Shown piece by piece: positions 1 through 7,417 of a DNA stretch of 64,000 nt. Both the position numbers and the translations under genes were made by a program. The first letter of the stretch is position 1. Each line of letters opens with the position of its first letter. The notes beneath the pieces were generated by a model. The model saw nothing but the letters and a program-made list of their open reading frames with translations, was not told where the DNA came from and did not search any database. Origin of the DNA: Hydrogenophaga sp. (GTDB taxonomy: Bacteria > Pseudomonadota > Gammaproteobacteria > Burkholderiales > Burkholderiaceae_C); assembly GCF_030656115.1 (NCBI RefSeq), contig NZ_JAUSOO010000129.1:1-64000 (forward strand), given 5' to 3'.

Positions 1-406
1 ATGGGACTCATAGAGAGCCATGTTAACCACTAGCCGACGGCAAGGGCAGGCCCGCGAGGTCCTGTCTGGAGGAAGCCCGAGTGCAAATGTGCGAGGCGAC
101 GGACAGAAACCGCATACAAGGCCGAGGGGGTCGAGGCAAGCAGGCACATGACGGCAAAGCCCACCGGTTCGACACCTACGGTAAATGCGGCGCTTGTGCA
201 TAGACAGTTTGCGCTCAAAGTCAACGTGGCCAAAAGCCAAGTTGCACCCATGAGCGAATGCGCCTTCCTGGGCTTCACGATCAAGGGCAAGAAGATACGC
301 TGGACCGATAAGGCGCTGGCGGACTTCAAGCACCGGATCAAGGAGTTGACGGGCAGAAGCTGGGGCGTATCCATGGAGTACCGGCTGCGAAAACTGGGGC
401 AATACC
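1..406 (+). pseudogene. Group II intron remnant with truncated maturase (reverse transcriptase) gene
   Basis: From about 208 to 406 the + strand encodes a stretch typical of the RT-7/thumb boundary of LtrA-type group II intron proteins: LKVNVAKSQVAP, then CAFLGFTIKGKKIRWTD, then a run ending RLRKLGQY. The catalytic YADD block and the N-terminal RT domain are absent, and so are the maturase and HNH parts. Bases 1-145 look like the structured 5' part of such an intron (GC-rich, non-coding), so an internal deletion has joined intron RNA sequence to the late RT domain. The reading continues past 406 into unrelated sequence from a MocR gene. Family recognition is confident. The intron boundaries cannot be fixed because the window starts inside the element. 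Confidence 0.75.
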
Positions 407-439
407 AGCCGCGTGCCGCGTCGCTGGTGACCGCTGAAC

Positions 440-700
440 ATCGCCACACCACCTCCACTGCGCTGGCCGCGCCTATCGCGCCGCCAGCGCCGGGCTATGT
501 AGCGCGCAATGTCGGCCTGCGGGGCGTAGCCGTAGCCAATGGCCAGCGCTTGCAGCAGGCAGTGGCGGCGTTCGGCGTGGCTTGCAGCGGCATTTGGCCG
601 GGGCGGTTCAGGTCGTGGTGAACCTGCTTGAAGGCGGGCACCTGTGGTTTGGGTACCGCCTCGCAGCCCAGCTTGAGATGGGCGGGTCGCTGAAGCGGTA
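440..700 (-). pseudogene. Mosaic MocR/PdxR-type regulator remnant (left copy)
   Basis: Four short blocks match separate parts of the intact MocR gene at 10318-11823, in the same order and on the same strand, with the intervening parts deleted. About 475-545 matches 10361-10410, 548-585 matches 10607-10650, 588-660 matches 10715-10782, and 664-700 matches 10794-10810 joined to about 10875-10900. No open frame remains. It is a relic of a second MocR-like gene. It ends in the same mosaic tail found again at 8601-8795. Confidence 0.65.
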
Positions 701-799
701 TGCGCGGGCACCGTGACTATCCCGGTAGTGCGTGCGCTGCTGCGCACGCCCAGCCTGGCGCTGGGCATGCTGTGGTACCGGTTGCGGGATGTGCTTTAA
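606..799 (+). repeat. Long direct repeat, left copy (partner 8601-8795)
   Basis: About 190 bp is shared with 8601-8795, diverged by base changes and small indels. It includes the MocR tail fragments and a stretch starting GTGACTATCCCGG. On the + strand 700-799 reads as the C-terminal end of an unrecognised protein (TIPVVRALLRTPSLALG, then MLWYRLRDVL and a stop). The two copies bracket the whole accessory region 0.8-8.6 kb. Confidence 0.75.
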
Positions 800-804
800 C
801 CGAC

Positions 805-1722
805 ATGCAGACCCAAGACAACATGAGCGAAGCCGAATTTGTGCTGCAACACACCGAGGTTCAGGCCCAGTCGGTGGAGCAGGCACAGCGGCTCACCGCC
901 ATCCAGGCGCTGGTGCCCAGGCTGGATGCCCAATTTCTCGCCAGTTTTGTGGTCGATCTGTCGTGGGGCTCATCGGTGCTGGAAGGCAGCACCTATTCCA
1001 TGCTGGACACCGAAGCGCTGCTGCTCTACGGCCAGCGCCACCCCGAAAAACCCACGGAAGACGCGGTGCTGGCGCTCAACCACCGCCAGGCCGCGCAGGC
1101 TTTGTGGGCCAACCCGGCCTTGACGCTCGACAACGTGTGCCAATGGCATGCCCTGCTGACCTCCGATCACGGGCTGGAAGAGGTGGCCGAATCCGATCAT
1201 TTTTTGCCTGCGCACCAGCGCGGCAAGCCGCGCGAGTATGAAGACGTGAACCTGGGTGGAAGTGCCTATCTGCCCCCGTTCAGACCGGGCACGGGGTACA
1301 TCGCCAAGTCGCTGGTGCGCATCCTCGAACAGGCCAACGCCCTGCATCCGGTGCAGGCAGCGGTGTACCTGATGTCGCGCCTGCCGTACCTTCAGGCGTT
1401 TGCCAACGGCAACAAGCGCACATCCCGGCTGGCCGCCAACGCCTTGCTGGTGTCGCAGGGTTATGCGCCCATTTCATTTGCCGACATGGACAAAGCCAGT
1501 TACATCCGAGGCATGGCGGCGTTTTACGAGCTGGGTCTGGTGGATGTGCTGGCCCAGGTGTTTGTGCAGGGTTACATCCATTCCATCGTGCGCAGCAGCG
1601 TGGTGCCGGTGGCCATGCGGGGAGCCGGGTTCAAAGTAGGGCCACTGGTGCAGACGCTGACCCACCATGTGCTGACGGGCCAGCGCCCGGCGGATGCGCT
1701 GGCTAGCCGGTTCCTGCGCTGA
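805..1722 (+). CDS. Fic-fold protein with a non-canonical Fic motif
   Basis: This 305-residue protein belongs to the Fic superfamily, whose members mostly transfer AMP or other phosphate-containing groups to protein hydroxyls. An inhibitory-helix-like segment (SSVLEGSTYS, about residue 55) resembles the (S/T)xxxE(G/N) motif that holds Fic enzymes inactive. The active-site loop near residue 205 reads LQAFANGNKRTSR. The catalytic histidine of HPFx(D/E)GNGRxxR is glutamine here, and the following acidic residue is asparagine. Related Fic proteins with such altered loops exist, so this may be a natural subfamily with different chemistry. I start at 805 because in-frame upstream sequence belongs to the 606-799 repeat; no clear ribosome binding site is seen. 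There is no adjacent antitoxin gene. The substrate is unknown. Confidence 0.8.
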   Translation: MQTQDNMSEAEFVLQHTEVQAQSVEQAQRLTAIQALVPRLDAQFLASFVVDLSWGSSVLEGSTYSMLDTEALLLYGQRHPEKPTEDAVLALNHRQAAQALWANPALTLDNVCQWHALLTSDHGLEEVAESDHFLPAHQRGKPREYEDVNLGGSAYLPPFRPGTGYIAKSLVRILEQANALHPVQAAVYLMSRLPYLQAFANGNKRTSRLAANALLVSQGYAPISFADMDKASYIRGMAAFYELGLVDVLAQVFVQGYIHSIVRSSVVPVAMRGAGFKVGPLVQTLTHHVLTGQRPADALASRFLR

Positions 1723-1760
1723 ACTGCGGTATGACCGTTCAACACGCGGCGCATCATCAC

Positions 1761-1799
1761 CCTTTGTCGCTCTAATTGGAATCTGACCCCGATTTTTCT
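1761..1799. repeat. Short dispersed repeat, TTGGAATCTGACCCC type
   Basis: A ~38-bp block ending in TTGGAATCTGACCCCGATTTT recurs at 2840-2878 with four or five changes. Its core also ends the longer repeats at 2554-2692 and 5466-5604. Where complete, the core is flanked by AAAATTGG and CCAATTTT, a small inverted repeat. I recall similar sequences from the ends of REP-associated or transposon-like elements in Betaproteobacteria. Here it supplies the last codons of the DUF2442 gene. Confidence 0.7.
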
Positions 1800-2085
1800 A
1801 TAGACCTGCGTAACTTGATGGATGTGTAACAGAATCCGCTGGTGGGTTTTGTTGGGCGTTTTGAATATCAAAAATAATCGTATCCGCACTGAAATCCTGT
1901 TCATGCGGCCAAGCAATACCGTGATGCAGAGGATGAACCAGGCGGAAATAGGATTCATTCAAAAGCTCTTTGAATGCACCCCCGCCTAGATAGGGCTTGA
2001 CATCAAAGATGCCTGAAATACCGCTGGCTGTCTGAATCTCGATCCGGTAATTGTCGAGAGGAATGGCTTTGATGATCTTATCCAT
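1798..2085 (-). CDS. DUF2442 domain protein
   Basis: This 95-residue protein has the DUF2442 pattern (IKAIPLDNYRIEI, then GIFDVKPYLGGGAFKEL). DUF2442 genes very often follow a DUF4160 gene in a two-gene unit suspected to be a toxin-antitoxin-like pair. Here the partner lies just upstream (2094-2286) and is broken. The stop codon and last residues fall in the short repeat at 1761-1799, so the natural C-terminus may have been replaced by that insertion. The start at 2085 lies 9 bases after the DUF4160 stop. Biochemical function is unknown; DUF2442 structures show a small ferredoxin-like fold thought to bind DNA or protein. Confidence 0.8.
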   Translation of the reverse strand: MDKIIKAIPLDNYRIEIQTASGISGIFDVKPYLGGGAFKELLNESYFRLVHPLHHGIAWPHEQDFSADTIIFDIQNAQQNPPADSVTHPSSYAGL

Positions 2086-2093
2086 AAAATCCT

Positions 2094-2286
2094 CTATCGC
2101 AATGGGTCAATTTTGAAGACGGATTCGCCAGAAACAGCCAATTTCCAATCGACCCTTAAATCTTTTCGGTGAATTTTAGCTTCGTATTCGCCATACTCTG
2201 CATGGATATGAGGAACGTTGTGCTTCTATTTGTCGTAGAATTACATCAAGATTAGGATTCCGTAGAACATCGAAATGGTTGGCATA
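2094..2286 (-). pseudogene. DUF4160 gene inactivated by two in-frame stops
   Basis: Reading the minus strand from an ATG at 2286 gives MPTISMFYGILILM, a TAA stop, FYDK, a TAG stop, then KHNVPHIHAEYGEYEA and on to a natural stop at 2094. The block HNVPHIHAEYGEYEAKIH is the DUF4160 signature, and the start MPTISMFYGI is typical of the family. The frame is otherwise intact over 64 codons, so inactivation looks recent: one codon after ILILM and one after FYDK became stops. It would have formed an operon with DUF2442 (1798-2085). Confidence 0.8.
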
Positions 2287-2553
2287 TTGAACATTTTATC
2301 TTTTATCAACGTAATTTACAGCATAAACCCCGCTAAATAAACTGGACAATGCCGTATAAATTGGCTAGGGTTATCCATAAATAATAATCTCAAATCAAAA
2401 CTTAAAACCCGAATGCCATCTAAAAAATAGGTATAAAAACCATGAAAATCGGCATACCCGTTCTACGATTTACCCGTTTTCTGAACCAGTTCCGGGAACG
2501 TATGCGTTAGCTGCACTATAGCCCTAAAAATGGTAGAAATTCCATAATCAGGC

Positions 2554-2692
2554 TTGGTCTTTTGGGTGGTTTGGCAGGCTGATGCTTGCCCCCATCACAA
2601 CCTTCCCTAAGCGGGGGTGGGGGCAAAACTTGCGATTCATGCGAATCTGATTGTGGGTACTAAAATTGGAATCTGACCCCAATTTTTTCTAC
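2554..2692. repeat. ~139-bp intergenic repeat, copy 1 (partner 5466-5604)
   Basis: It shares a run of short identical blocks with 5466-5604: TTTTGGGTGGTTTGGC, a GC-rich hairpin with arms TTGCCCCC and GGGGGCAA, ATTCATGCGAATCTGAT, and the terminal AAAATTGGAATCTGACCCC core. No open frame is conserved, so it is a non-coding mobile or MITE-like unit. Upstream, 2287-2553 is AT-rich, with stop codons in all frames and nothing I recognise. Confidence 0.8.
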
Positions 2693-2850
2693 GCATGGTG
2701 GGTGGGCGATCTTTGGCGAGTTAGCGCGCACGCCACAGGTCACGCTGCGTTTGCAAGGCCAACCCGTGGCCGGGGCTGGTGCCCAATGCCTCAAACAGCC
2801 GCAAATCTATGTCGGCACTTACACGCGGTATAGCTTCACCTTTTGTAGCT
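2692..2850 (-). pseudogene. HigA-type antitoxin C-terminal remnant
   Basis: The minus strand encodes AIPRVSADIDLRLFEALG, then TSPGHGLALQTQRDLWRAR. This matches the C-terminal half of HigA/XRE antitoxins (typical form: ISADMALRL..ALGTSPE.WLNLQ..YDLW). The helix-turn-helix half and any HigB toxin are missing. Both ends are cut by copies of the TTGGAATCTGACCCC repeat (2661-2691 and 2840-2878), so the fragment is trapped between two repeat insertions. Confidence 0.65.
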
Positions 2851-2878
2851 TTAATTGGAATCTGATCCCGATTTTTTG
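2840..2878. repeat. Short dispersed repeat, second full-context copy
   Basis: CACCTTTTGTAGCTTTAATT followed by GGAATCTGATCCCGATTTT is nearly the same as 1761-1799. It overlaps the 3' end of the membrane-protein gene at 2851-3282 and supplies its last residues. Confidence 0.7.
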
Positions 2879-3282
2879 GTTGATAAAAATGCAGAGTATA
2901 TAGCAAGAATAAATGCTTCAAATAGTGCGGTGCTATTTATAGTCGCCATATACTTTGCAGCAGAAGCCTGACCGATAAAGAAATCTGAAGCTGCTTCGTT
3001 TCCAATAGATTTACGTAACTCTTCCTGCAGGGAATTATCATTAAAAGTCTTTAGCGCCTCAAGTTCTGCCCACCAAGCCAGGAGGGCAATCACGATGCAA
3101 ATAATGGCAACAGATGCAACATAGAGAAATTTGATTCGCCCGTTGATTAGTCCTAATTGCACGAGCATAAGTGCTGCCAAGAAGAGTGAAATGGAAAATA
3201 TTCCCGGAACTACCGGTACAGCTACGATTGATGTGAGAATTAGCAAAAGGGATGAGAGAATAATAATGTTTGTTCGATACAT
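2851..3282 (-). CDS. Small membrane protein of unknown function, C-terminus altered by a repeat
   Basis: This 143-residue protein is not recognised. It has three strongly hydrophobic segments in the first ~80 residues (about 5-24, 28-45 and 52-72), consistent with an inner-membrane protein. A polar helix rich in charged residues follows, then another hydrophobic stretch near residue 120. The last eight residues (KKSGSDSN) are encoded by the dispersed repeat at 2840-2878, so the original end is lost or replaced. The coding region is AT-rich compared with the chromosomal genes to the right, which points to transfer. No clear ribosome binding site is seen before the ATG at 3282. Confidence 0.55.
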   Translation of the reverse strand: MYRTNIIILSSLLLILTSIVAVPVVPGIFSISLFLAALMLVQLGLINGRIKFLYVASVAIICIVIALLAWWAELEALKTFNDNSLQEELRKSIGNEAASDFFIGQASAAKYMATINSTALFEAFILAIYSAFLSTKKSGSDSN

Positions 3283-3424
3283 GGGTGAATTTCAGGTTGT
3301 ATAAAATTGGAGTGAGCCGAACGTGCGCATCATGATTTTTAATATTTAGAGTTTAATTTCCGTGCTAGCTAAGGAAGGTCTGTAAAAACCCTATTTTCAG
3401 GGGTCTTTCGAATGTAAGATATTA

Positions 3425-3577
3425 GTTAATATAGGCCATGGTTTTACAAAACAGGATTTTGCAGAGGTTTTCCTAAATAAGTAATTACAATCGATTATAA
3501 ATTTAAGCGTCACATTTTCTATATAAATCAATGACTTACAGAGCCTAAAAAGTAAAGGCGGTTGAGCTGTAGCACTC
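3425..3577. repeat. AT-rich dispersed repeats in the 3283-3644 gap
   Basis: The 362-bp gap 3283-3644 holds no convincing gene. It contains a CAAAACAGGATTTTGCAGAGG block (3440-3460), also seen at 4612-4640 and 7305-7333 in either orientation. It also contains a block at 3489-3577 (CGATTATAAATTTAA ... AAAAAGTAAAGGC) that recurs at 4336-4426. Both carry the core TATATAAATCAATGACTTAC. The pattern suggests MITE-like elements without a resident transposase. Confidence 0.65.
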
Positions 3578-3644
3578 ATCTTCTTTGCATCGCTTGACCG
3601 GCGTTTAGCCTAGAGATCGAATATGAACAAGCAGAGCTTGACAA

Positions 3645-3959
3645 TTAGGACTCACTCTCACAACGCATATCGACGTGGGTTTGTCCCTTGTGTTGTGAGA
3701 TGATTAGAACTGGCTCGCAATCGCAGTTCTCACATTGCATGTAAATCTTAAGGCCATGTCGTCTATCGCTAGGGTTGCCGTTTAGATCTTTATCGACGTG
3801 AACTATTTGCTTGCCAATAATGACATGGATTCCATCTTTCTGATCCTCAGTTCTGTCGAATACCTCAACCTTCACATGCCGCAGATAGTTTTCGTTGCAG
3901 CTCGGACATTTGAGTTCAGCGCCGAAGCCTTTGTGGTATTGATCGAAAGTAGGTTGCAT
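3645..3959 (-). CDS. Small zinc-ribbon-like orphan protein
   Basis: This 104-residue protein carries two Cys pairs, CPSC (about residue 18) and CENC (about residue 77), spaced as in a zinc ribbon. Between them is a beta-rich segment (HVKVEVFDRTED, then GKQIVHVDKD). No family name is recognised. It is one of five minus-strand AT-rich orphan genes between 2.8 and 7.9 kb that resemble cassette cargo. No strong ribosome binding site precedes the ATG. The reading frame is clean and the composition protein-like, so I consider it a real gene. Confidence 0.55.
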   Translation of the reverse strand: MQPTFDQYHKGFGAELKCPSCNENYLRHVKVEVFDRTEDQKDGIHVIIGKQIVHVDKDLNGNPSDRRHGLKIYMQCENCDCEPVLIISQHKGQTHVDMRCESES

Positions 3960-4783
3960 TTGCTAGTGGTTTTCTGAATTAGGACTTTCGCAAACAGATC
4001 AAATTTTTTCACTCTGTGAGAAAATTATGAGTGCTAGAAAGCCAAAATTTACGTAAGTTGTTGATTTACATAAAGCGGGTTAGATTTCTAATATTTGCTT
4101 TGTGTAATTCCTATGAATAAGTTATGTACGATCCTATCCGGGCGTACCGCGTACCACCAGCCCGAGCCAGATAGCCTACTGTTGGCGATCCTCTAACACG
4201 AGGGGTTAGGCCACACCGTTGATAGATAAGGAGAAATTTACTCATAAAAGCGCGTTGCCTTAGAATATACAGCTACGCAAGTCTCTTCTACAGTTGTGAT
4301 AAAAAGAGTATTTTTCTTGCTAAGCAAGCAGGTGCAACCGATTATAAATTTAATAACCACATTTTTCTATACAAAACAAGAACTTACGGCGCTTAAAAAG
4401 TAAAGGCAGTAGCGCTACAGCACTTAAGGCGTTAGGTAAATTGATTCACAAAATTTATCTGTAAGTTATTGATTTGTATGAATCAATTTCAAGGCGACTG
4501 GAAAATTTATGTAAATAAACATTCCAAATTTTTTAGTACAGATATACAGAATGTGACTTGTTGTAAACCCACTCTCGAGAATTTTGATTAATGTGATTTT
4601 TACTGTAAACGCCTATGGACCCTTTGCAAAACCCTGTTTTGCGAAATTTTGACCTATATAAATCAATAAATCACATGCGCAAGACCCCTAAGAAGTGAAA
4701 TTTTGCAGACCCTCTTTAGCTTTAAATATCAATTACTCCCTGGATTAAAAACTTGGTGCCATGCTTAGATCTCTCCCTCTGTG
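3960..4783. repeat. 824-bp gene-free AT-rich stretch with dispersed repeats
   Basis: No open frame here looks like a protein. The content is repeats. TGTAAGTTATTGATTT-type cores lie at about 4050-4075 and 4459-4482, and their reverse complement at 4651-4674. A diverged copy of 3489-3577 lies at 4336-4426. At 4612-4680 is a block with CTTTGCAAAACCCTGTTTT that is inverted at 7268-7333. A small stem (CCTCTAAC ... GTTAGGCC) lies at about 4191-4213. Confidence 0.6.
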
Positions 4784-5233
4784 CTACCACCGATAGCCTG
4801 GCACGCAGGTGGATCGGTTAAAAGAATAATCAAATAGATATACCCTAGATTTTGAATAGGCCATGTATTTGTATTCGGCGCCATATTCATGAATCAGAAT
4901 AGATGCAACTGGATCTGTACATATAGAGGGTGAAAGTGTGCTTGCTATGCTACGACGGGCAGCAGACAAGTCAGGGATGTCCGCCTTCTCATAGTTGACT
5001 AAACGCATGTAGTAAACGATGGTATTTCGAATAGCCGCAGCGCCAGTGATTTGCGTTTGAGCATCGATCATTTGTCCAGATGCCTTTGCAGTTCTGGTAG
5101 CCATTGCTGCTAAGAAGCGCTCAGGACCTCCGAATTGTCTAATAACAGAGCGAATTTGGTCTGGCGTGTACGCCGACGCCGCACAGGTGGCACCGGCAGC
5201 GATGGCAAGAATGGCAATGAGCGGTTTGTACAT
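4784..5233 (-). CDS. Exported orphan protein, candidate cassette gene
   Basis: This 149-residue protein has a clear N-terminal signal peptide (MYKPLIAILAIAAGATCAASA) and is likely periplasmic. The mature part has three cysteines, one near position 105 and one in the C-terminal STCVPGYRW, which could form a disulfide. The family is not recognised. The start codon lies 26 bases from the candidate attC core at 5260-5266, the same distance as for the gene at 7418-7882. That fits cargo of integron-like cassettes read on the minus strand. Confidence 0.6.
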   Translation of the reverse strand: MYKPLIAILAIAAGATCAASAYTPDQIRSVIRQFGGPERFLAAMATRTAKASGQMIDAQTQITGAAAIRNTIVYYMRLVNYEKADIPDLSAARRSIASTLSPSICTDPVASILIHEYGAEYKYMAYSKSRVYLFDYSFNRSTCVPGYRW

Positions 5234-5259
5234 GGGGGTACTAGGCTAGTGGTTATGCG

Positions 5260-5344
5260 GTCTAACACTTAGCGTTTATCTACCGCGCCAGCCAAGCCAG
5301 CCGGAGGCGATGACGTTATTCGCGGCAGATGAATCATGTTGAGC
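5260..5344 (-). other. attC-like recombination site (copy 1)
   Basis: Read on the minus strand the site begins with GCTCAAC, which fits RYYYAAC, and ends with GTTAGAC, which fits GTTRRRY, 85 bp in all. Between them are imperfect arms TCTGCCGCG and CGCGGTAGA. That is the organisation of an integron attC site. The core GTTAGAC sits 26 bases before an orphan gene start. A near copy is at 7909-7990. A rival explanation is that both are ends of an IS91-family element, because similarity continues about 80 bp further, to 5424 and 8074. Confidence 0.5.
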
Positions 5345-5465
5345 TCAACCGCCGAAGCAGCGGTGGTGGATATAGGGGATGGATGCTTTAATCCCCCACC
5401 ATGCGCTTCATTATGCCTACCGCTTGGCCCAAGTAACAGTCCGTTTGAACCCTTAATTCTCCAAA

Positions 5466-5604
5466 CTTGGGTTTTTTGGGTGGTTTGGCCGTCGGGCACC
5501 TGCCCCATCCCAACCTTCCCCCAGCGGGGGAGGGGGCAAAACCCGGGATTCATGCGAATCTGATTTTGAGTACTAAAATTGAAATCTGACCCCAATTTTT
5601 TCTT
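5466..5604. repeat. ~139-bp intergenic repeat, copy 2 (partner 2554-2692)
   Basis: It has the same block order as 2554-2692, including the TTTTGGGTGGTTTGG start, the GC-rich stem and the terminal AAAATTGAAATCTGACCCC core. The two copies are in the same orientation 2.9 kb apart. The sequence between 5345 and 5465 continues the attC-neighbour similarity to about 5424 and otherwise holds nothing recognisable. Confidence 0.8.
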
Positions 5605-5689
5605 TCGGGTGCTGTCTAGCTTGGATACGGGTCTTGTGCTTCGCAGGCCAGACCTTGAACCGGCCACTGTCGCGCATCAGCGCCTAGCG

Positions 5690-5970
5690 CGTCGTTGCCT
5701 GCTACGAGTTGATGGACAGTGCCTATTGCAGCAGCGTCATCCGCCAAGACATCCAAGCCGCCGGGCGTGTCCCCCTGATTCATCACCACCCGCGCAGGGG
5801 AGAAAAGCGTGAGTTCACCCCCCCATGAAGCCCAACACTGCAATGCCCGCCTCAAGAATGAGTTCGGTGCCCGCCACGTGCAGGTGCGTGGACACGCCAA
5901 GGTGATGTTCCAGCTGATGCTGGGAGTCCCCGCCCTGTGTGCTGACCAATTCACGCGGCTGCTGCTGTGA
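5690..5970 (+). pseudogene. DDE transposase C-terminal remnant, frameshifted
   Basis: The first frame reads CYELMDSAYCSSVIRQDI then GRVPLIHHHPRRGEKREF and meets a TGA at 5826-5828 after a run of seven Cs. From 5824 the next frame continues as HEAQHCNARLKNEFGARHV, then RGHAKVMFQLMLGVPALCAD, and stops at 5970. The LMDSAY aspartate and the NARLKNEFG glutamate match the second D and the E of DDE transposases of the IS4/IS5 type. The N-terminal part is missing, and 5972-6167 holds nothing recognisable. Confidence 0.75.
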
Positions 5971-6167
5971 TGCGAAACCGCAACGCTCGCATCAAAATGA
6001 ATTCAAATTCAAATCGCAGTCACCTGCGAGGGGTGGGATTGCGCCAAAACATGGGAAACCGATGCCGTAACGCGCTTGGGTAACTTTGATGTCGTCTGTG
6101 TGCTGATAATTTCAACACCGCGATGGCATCAGGCCACCTTCAGGAAAAATTCTGCACGCTCCTCAAT

Positions 6168-7190
6168 TTACCAACCATATTGCCTTGAATCACATCCTCT
6201 CTGCGCCCAAGTAACAATATTTCCACGACAAAACAAGTCATCTCCGGCTTGGATATTTGTCATGCTTAATGGTGATGCACTATGCATTAGTTTAATAAAT
6301 ATTGGGGCGCTCGCCCCCATATCAAATACGTATCTATATACATCATGATAAGTTTTATCATTTTTTTGCAATGCCATGCCATTAAGCGATATTTGATGAA
6401 AACCCAACATGGGAAATTCTCTAAACACAATCCTATGAACACCGCCAAGAAATACTAACGGACAGGCTGAATAACATGATCCACTTAATTGAGTATCCAA
6501 CCTAAGAGATCTTATTAGTCTACCAGCACTCATGGCTTCATAAACAAAACCCCCACCACTACTAAGTAAAATAGTTTTAACACCTGGTGATGAATTTATT
6601 GCTAGAGCGATTTTTTTTGAATATTCTTTATCTATATCGCCAAGAATTTCTAATTGTGCTGACTTTGGATCATAGCGAAAAAAACTATTTTTTATAGTGG
6701 CAAAATGCGCCCCTTGAATCCCATGTCTCCCAACACAATCTAAATTCCAAAACTGTGCTATTTCATCTTTTTTCCTGGGAATTAAGTTTCTCAGTGCAGT
6801 TTGAAGCATCGAATAATCATCAGCAACAACTTGTGCCGAAAAAGCTTCTGCCTCACTTACTTTGAAGAATTTGATTTTTGCATTTATTTTTAGGTGAGCA
6901 ACTTCTTTTTCGAAACCCAACGCTATTCCTGTCGCATAGCAAAATTGCTCTTGAAACCCATATGTACTATTGCTAAAACAAGCCATTCTGTCTGAATGAA
7001 AATATGCAAGACAATAATTGCGATACCGTTTTTCTTCCGCTTCAGCCTTTTGCAACTCCTGATTTAAGATGTTCTTTGCCTGAAAATCAAAATTATTTCC
7101 AGCAAGAACAATGCTGCTTGATGTACTAGCTAAGATCAGCAGCAATCGTATAAAATTACTAAGCATTACCGATATCTTCTTGCAGCTCAA
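6168..7190 (-). CDS. Exported ClpP/crotonase-fold protein (COG3904-like)
   Basis: This 340-residue protein has an N-terminal hydrophobic signal (LLLILASTSSSIVLAG). The C-terminal half shows LSSGGGFVYEAMSAGRLIRS followed by SGSCYSACPLVFLGG. This is the pattern of periplasmic proteins with a ClpP-like fold: a glycine-rich loop, then a serine in SAC that would be the nucleophile. The N-terminal half has several cysteines and is not recognised. The start is probably TTG at 7190, because AAGGAG lies six bases upstream; ATG at 7166 is an alternative. The gene is strongly AT-rich, unlike the neighbouring chromosome. No role is known; a secreted protease-like function is inference. Confidence 0.65.
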   Translation of the reverse strand: MSCKKISVMLSNFIRLLLILASTSSSIVLAGNNFDFQAKNILNQELQKAEAEEKRYRNYCLAYFHSDRMACFSNSTYGFQEQFCYATGIALGFEKEVAHLKINAKIKFFKVSEAEAFSAQVVADDYSMLQTALRNLIPRKKDEIAQFWNLDCVGRHGIQGAHFATIKNSFFRYDPKSAQLEILGDIDKEYSKKIALAINSSPGVKTILLSSGGGFVYEAMSAGRLIRSLRLDTQLSGSCYSACPLVFLGGVHRIVFREFPMLGFHQISLNGMALQKNDKTYHDVYRYVFDMGASAPIFIKLMHSASPLSMTNIQAGDDLFCRGNIVTWAQRGCDSRQYGW

Positions 7191-7264
7191 GATTAACTCC
7201 TTGTTTCAATCATCCACGCACGAAGATAATTTTCCAGAATGCCAATTAAAGACTTTGGTTTTGC

Positions 7265-7376
7265 GCTTGTAGGTCATTGATCTATATAGACCAAGATTTT
7301 AAAAAACAGGGTTTTGCAGAGGCTCCCTAGGCGTTTGCAGTAAAGATCGAATTAATAAAAATGCTCGAGAGTGGGT
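7265..7376. repeat. Inverted copy of the 4564-4680 repeat
   Basis: The reverse complement of 7290-7376 matches 4564-4650: an ACCCACTCTCGAG block, TTTACTG.AAACGCCTA, and CTGCAAAACCCTGTTTT. The tail at 7268-7292 carries the TCATTGATCTATATAGA core shared with 3520-3540 and 4651-4674. It is the largest inverted pair of the dispersed family. Confidence 0.7.
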
Positions 7377-7417
7377 TCACAATAAGGCAAATTCCGCATA
7401 TTGTCTATCCTTACTCG

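Noticed and set aside
4191-4213. CCTCTAAC...GTTAGGCC as a third attC site
   Set aside because: The core does not fit RYYYAAC and the loop is far too short for attC; it is only a small palindrome.
4420-4436. GGCGTTAGGT as an attC end
   Set aside because: It fits GTTRRRY alone, but I find no matching RYYYAAC partner within the proper distance.
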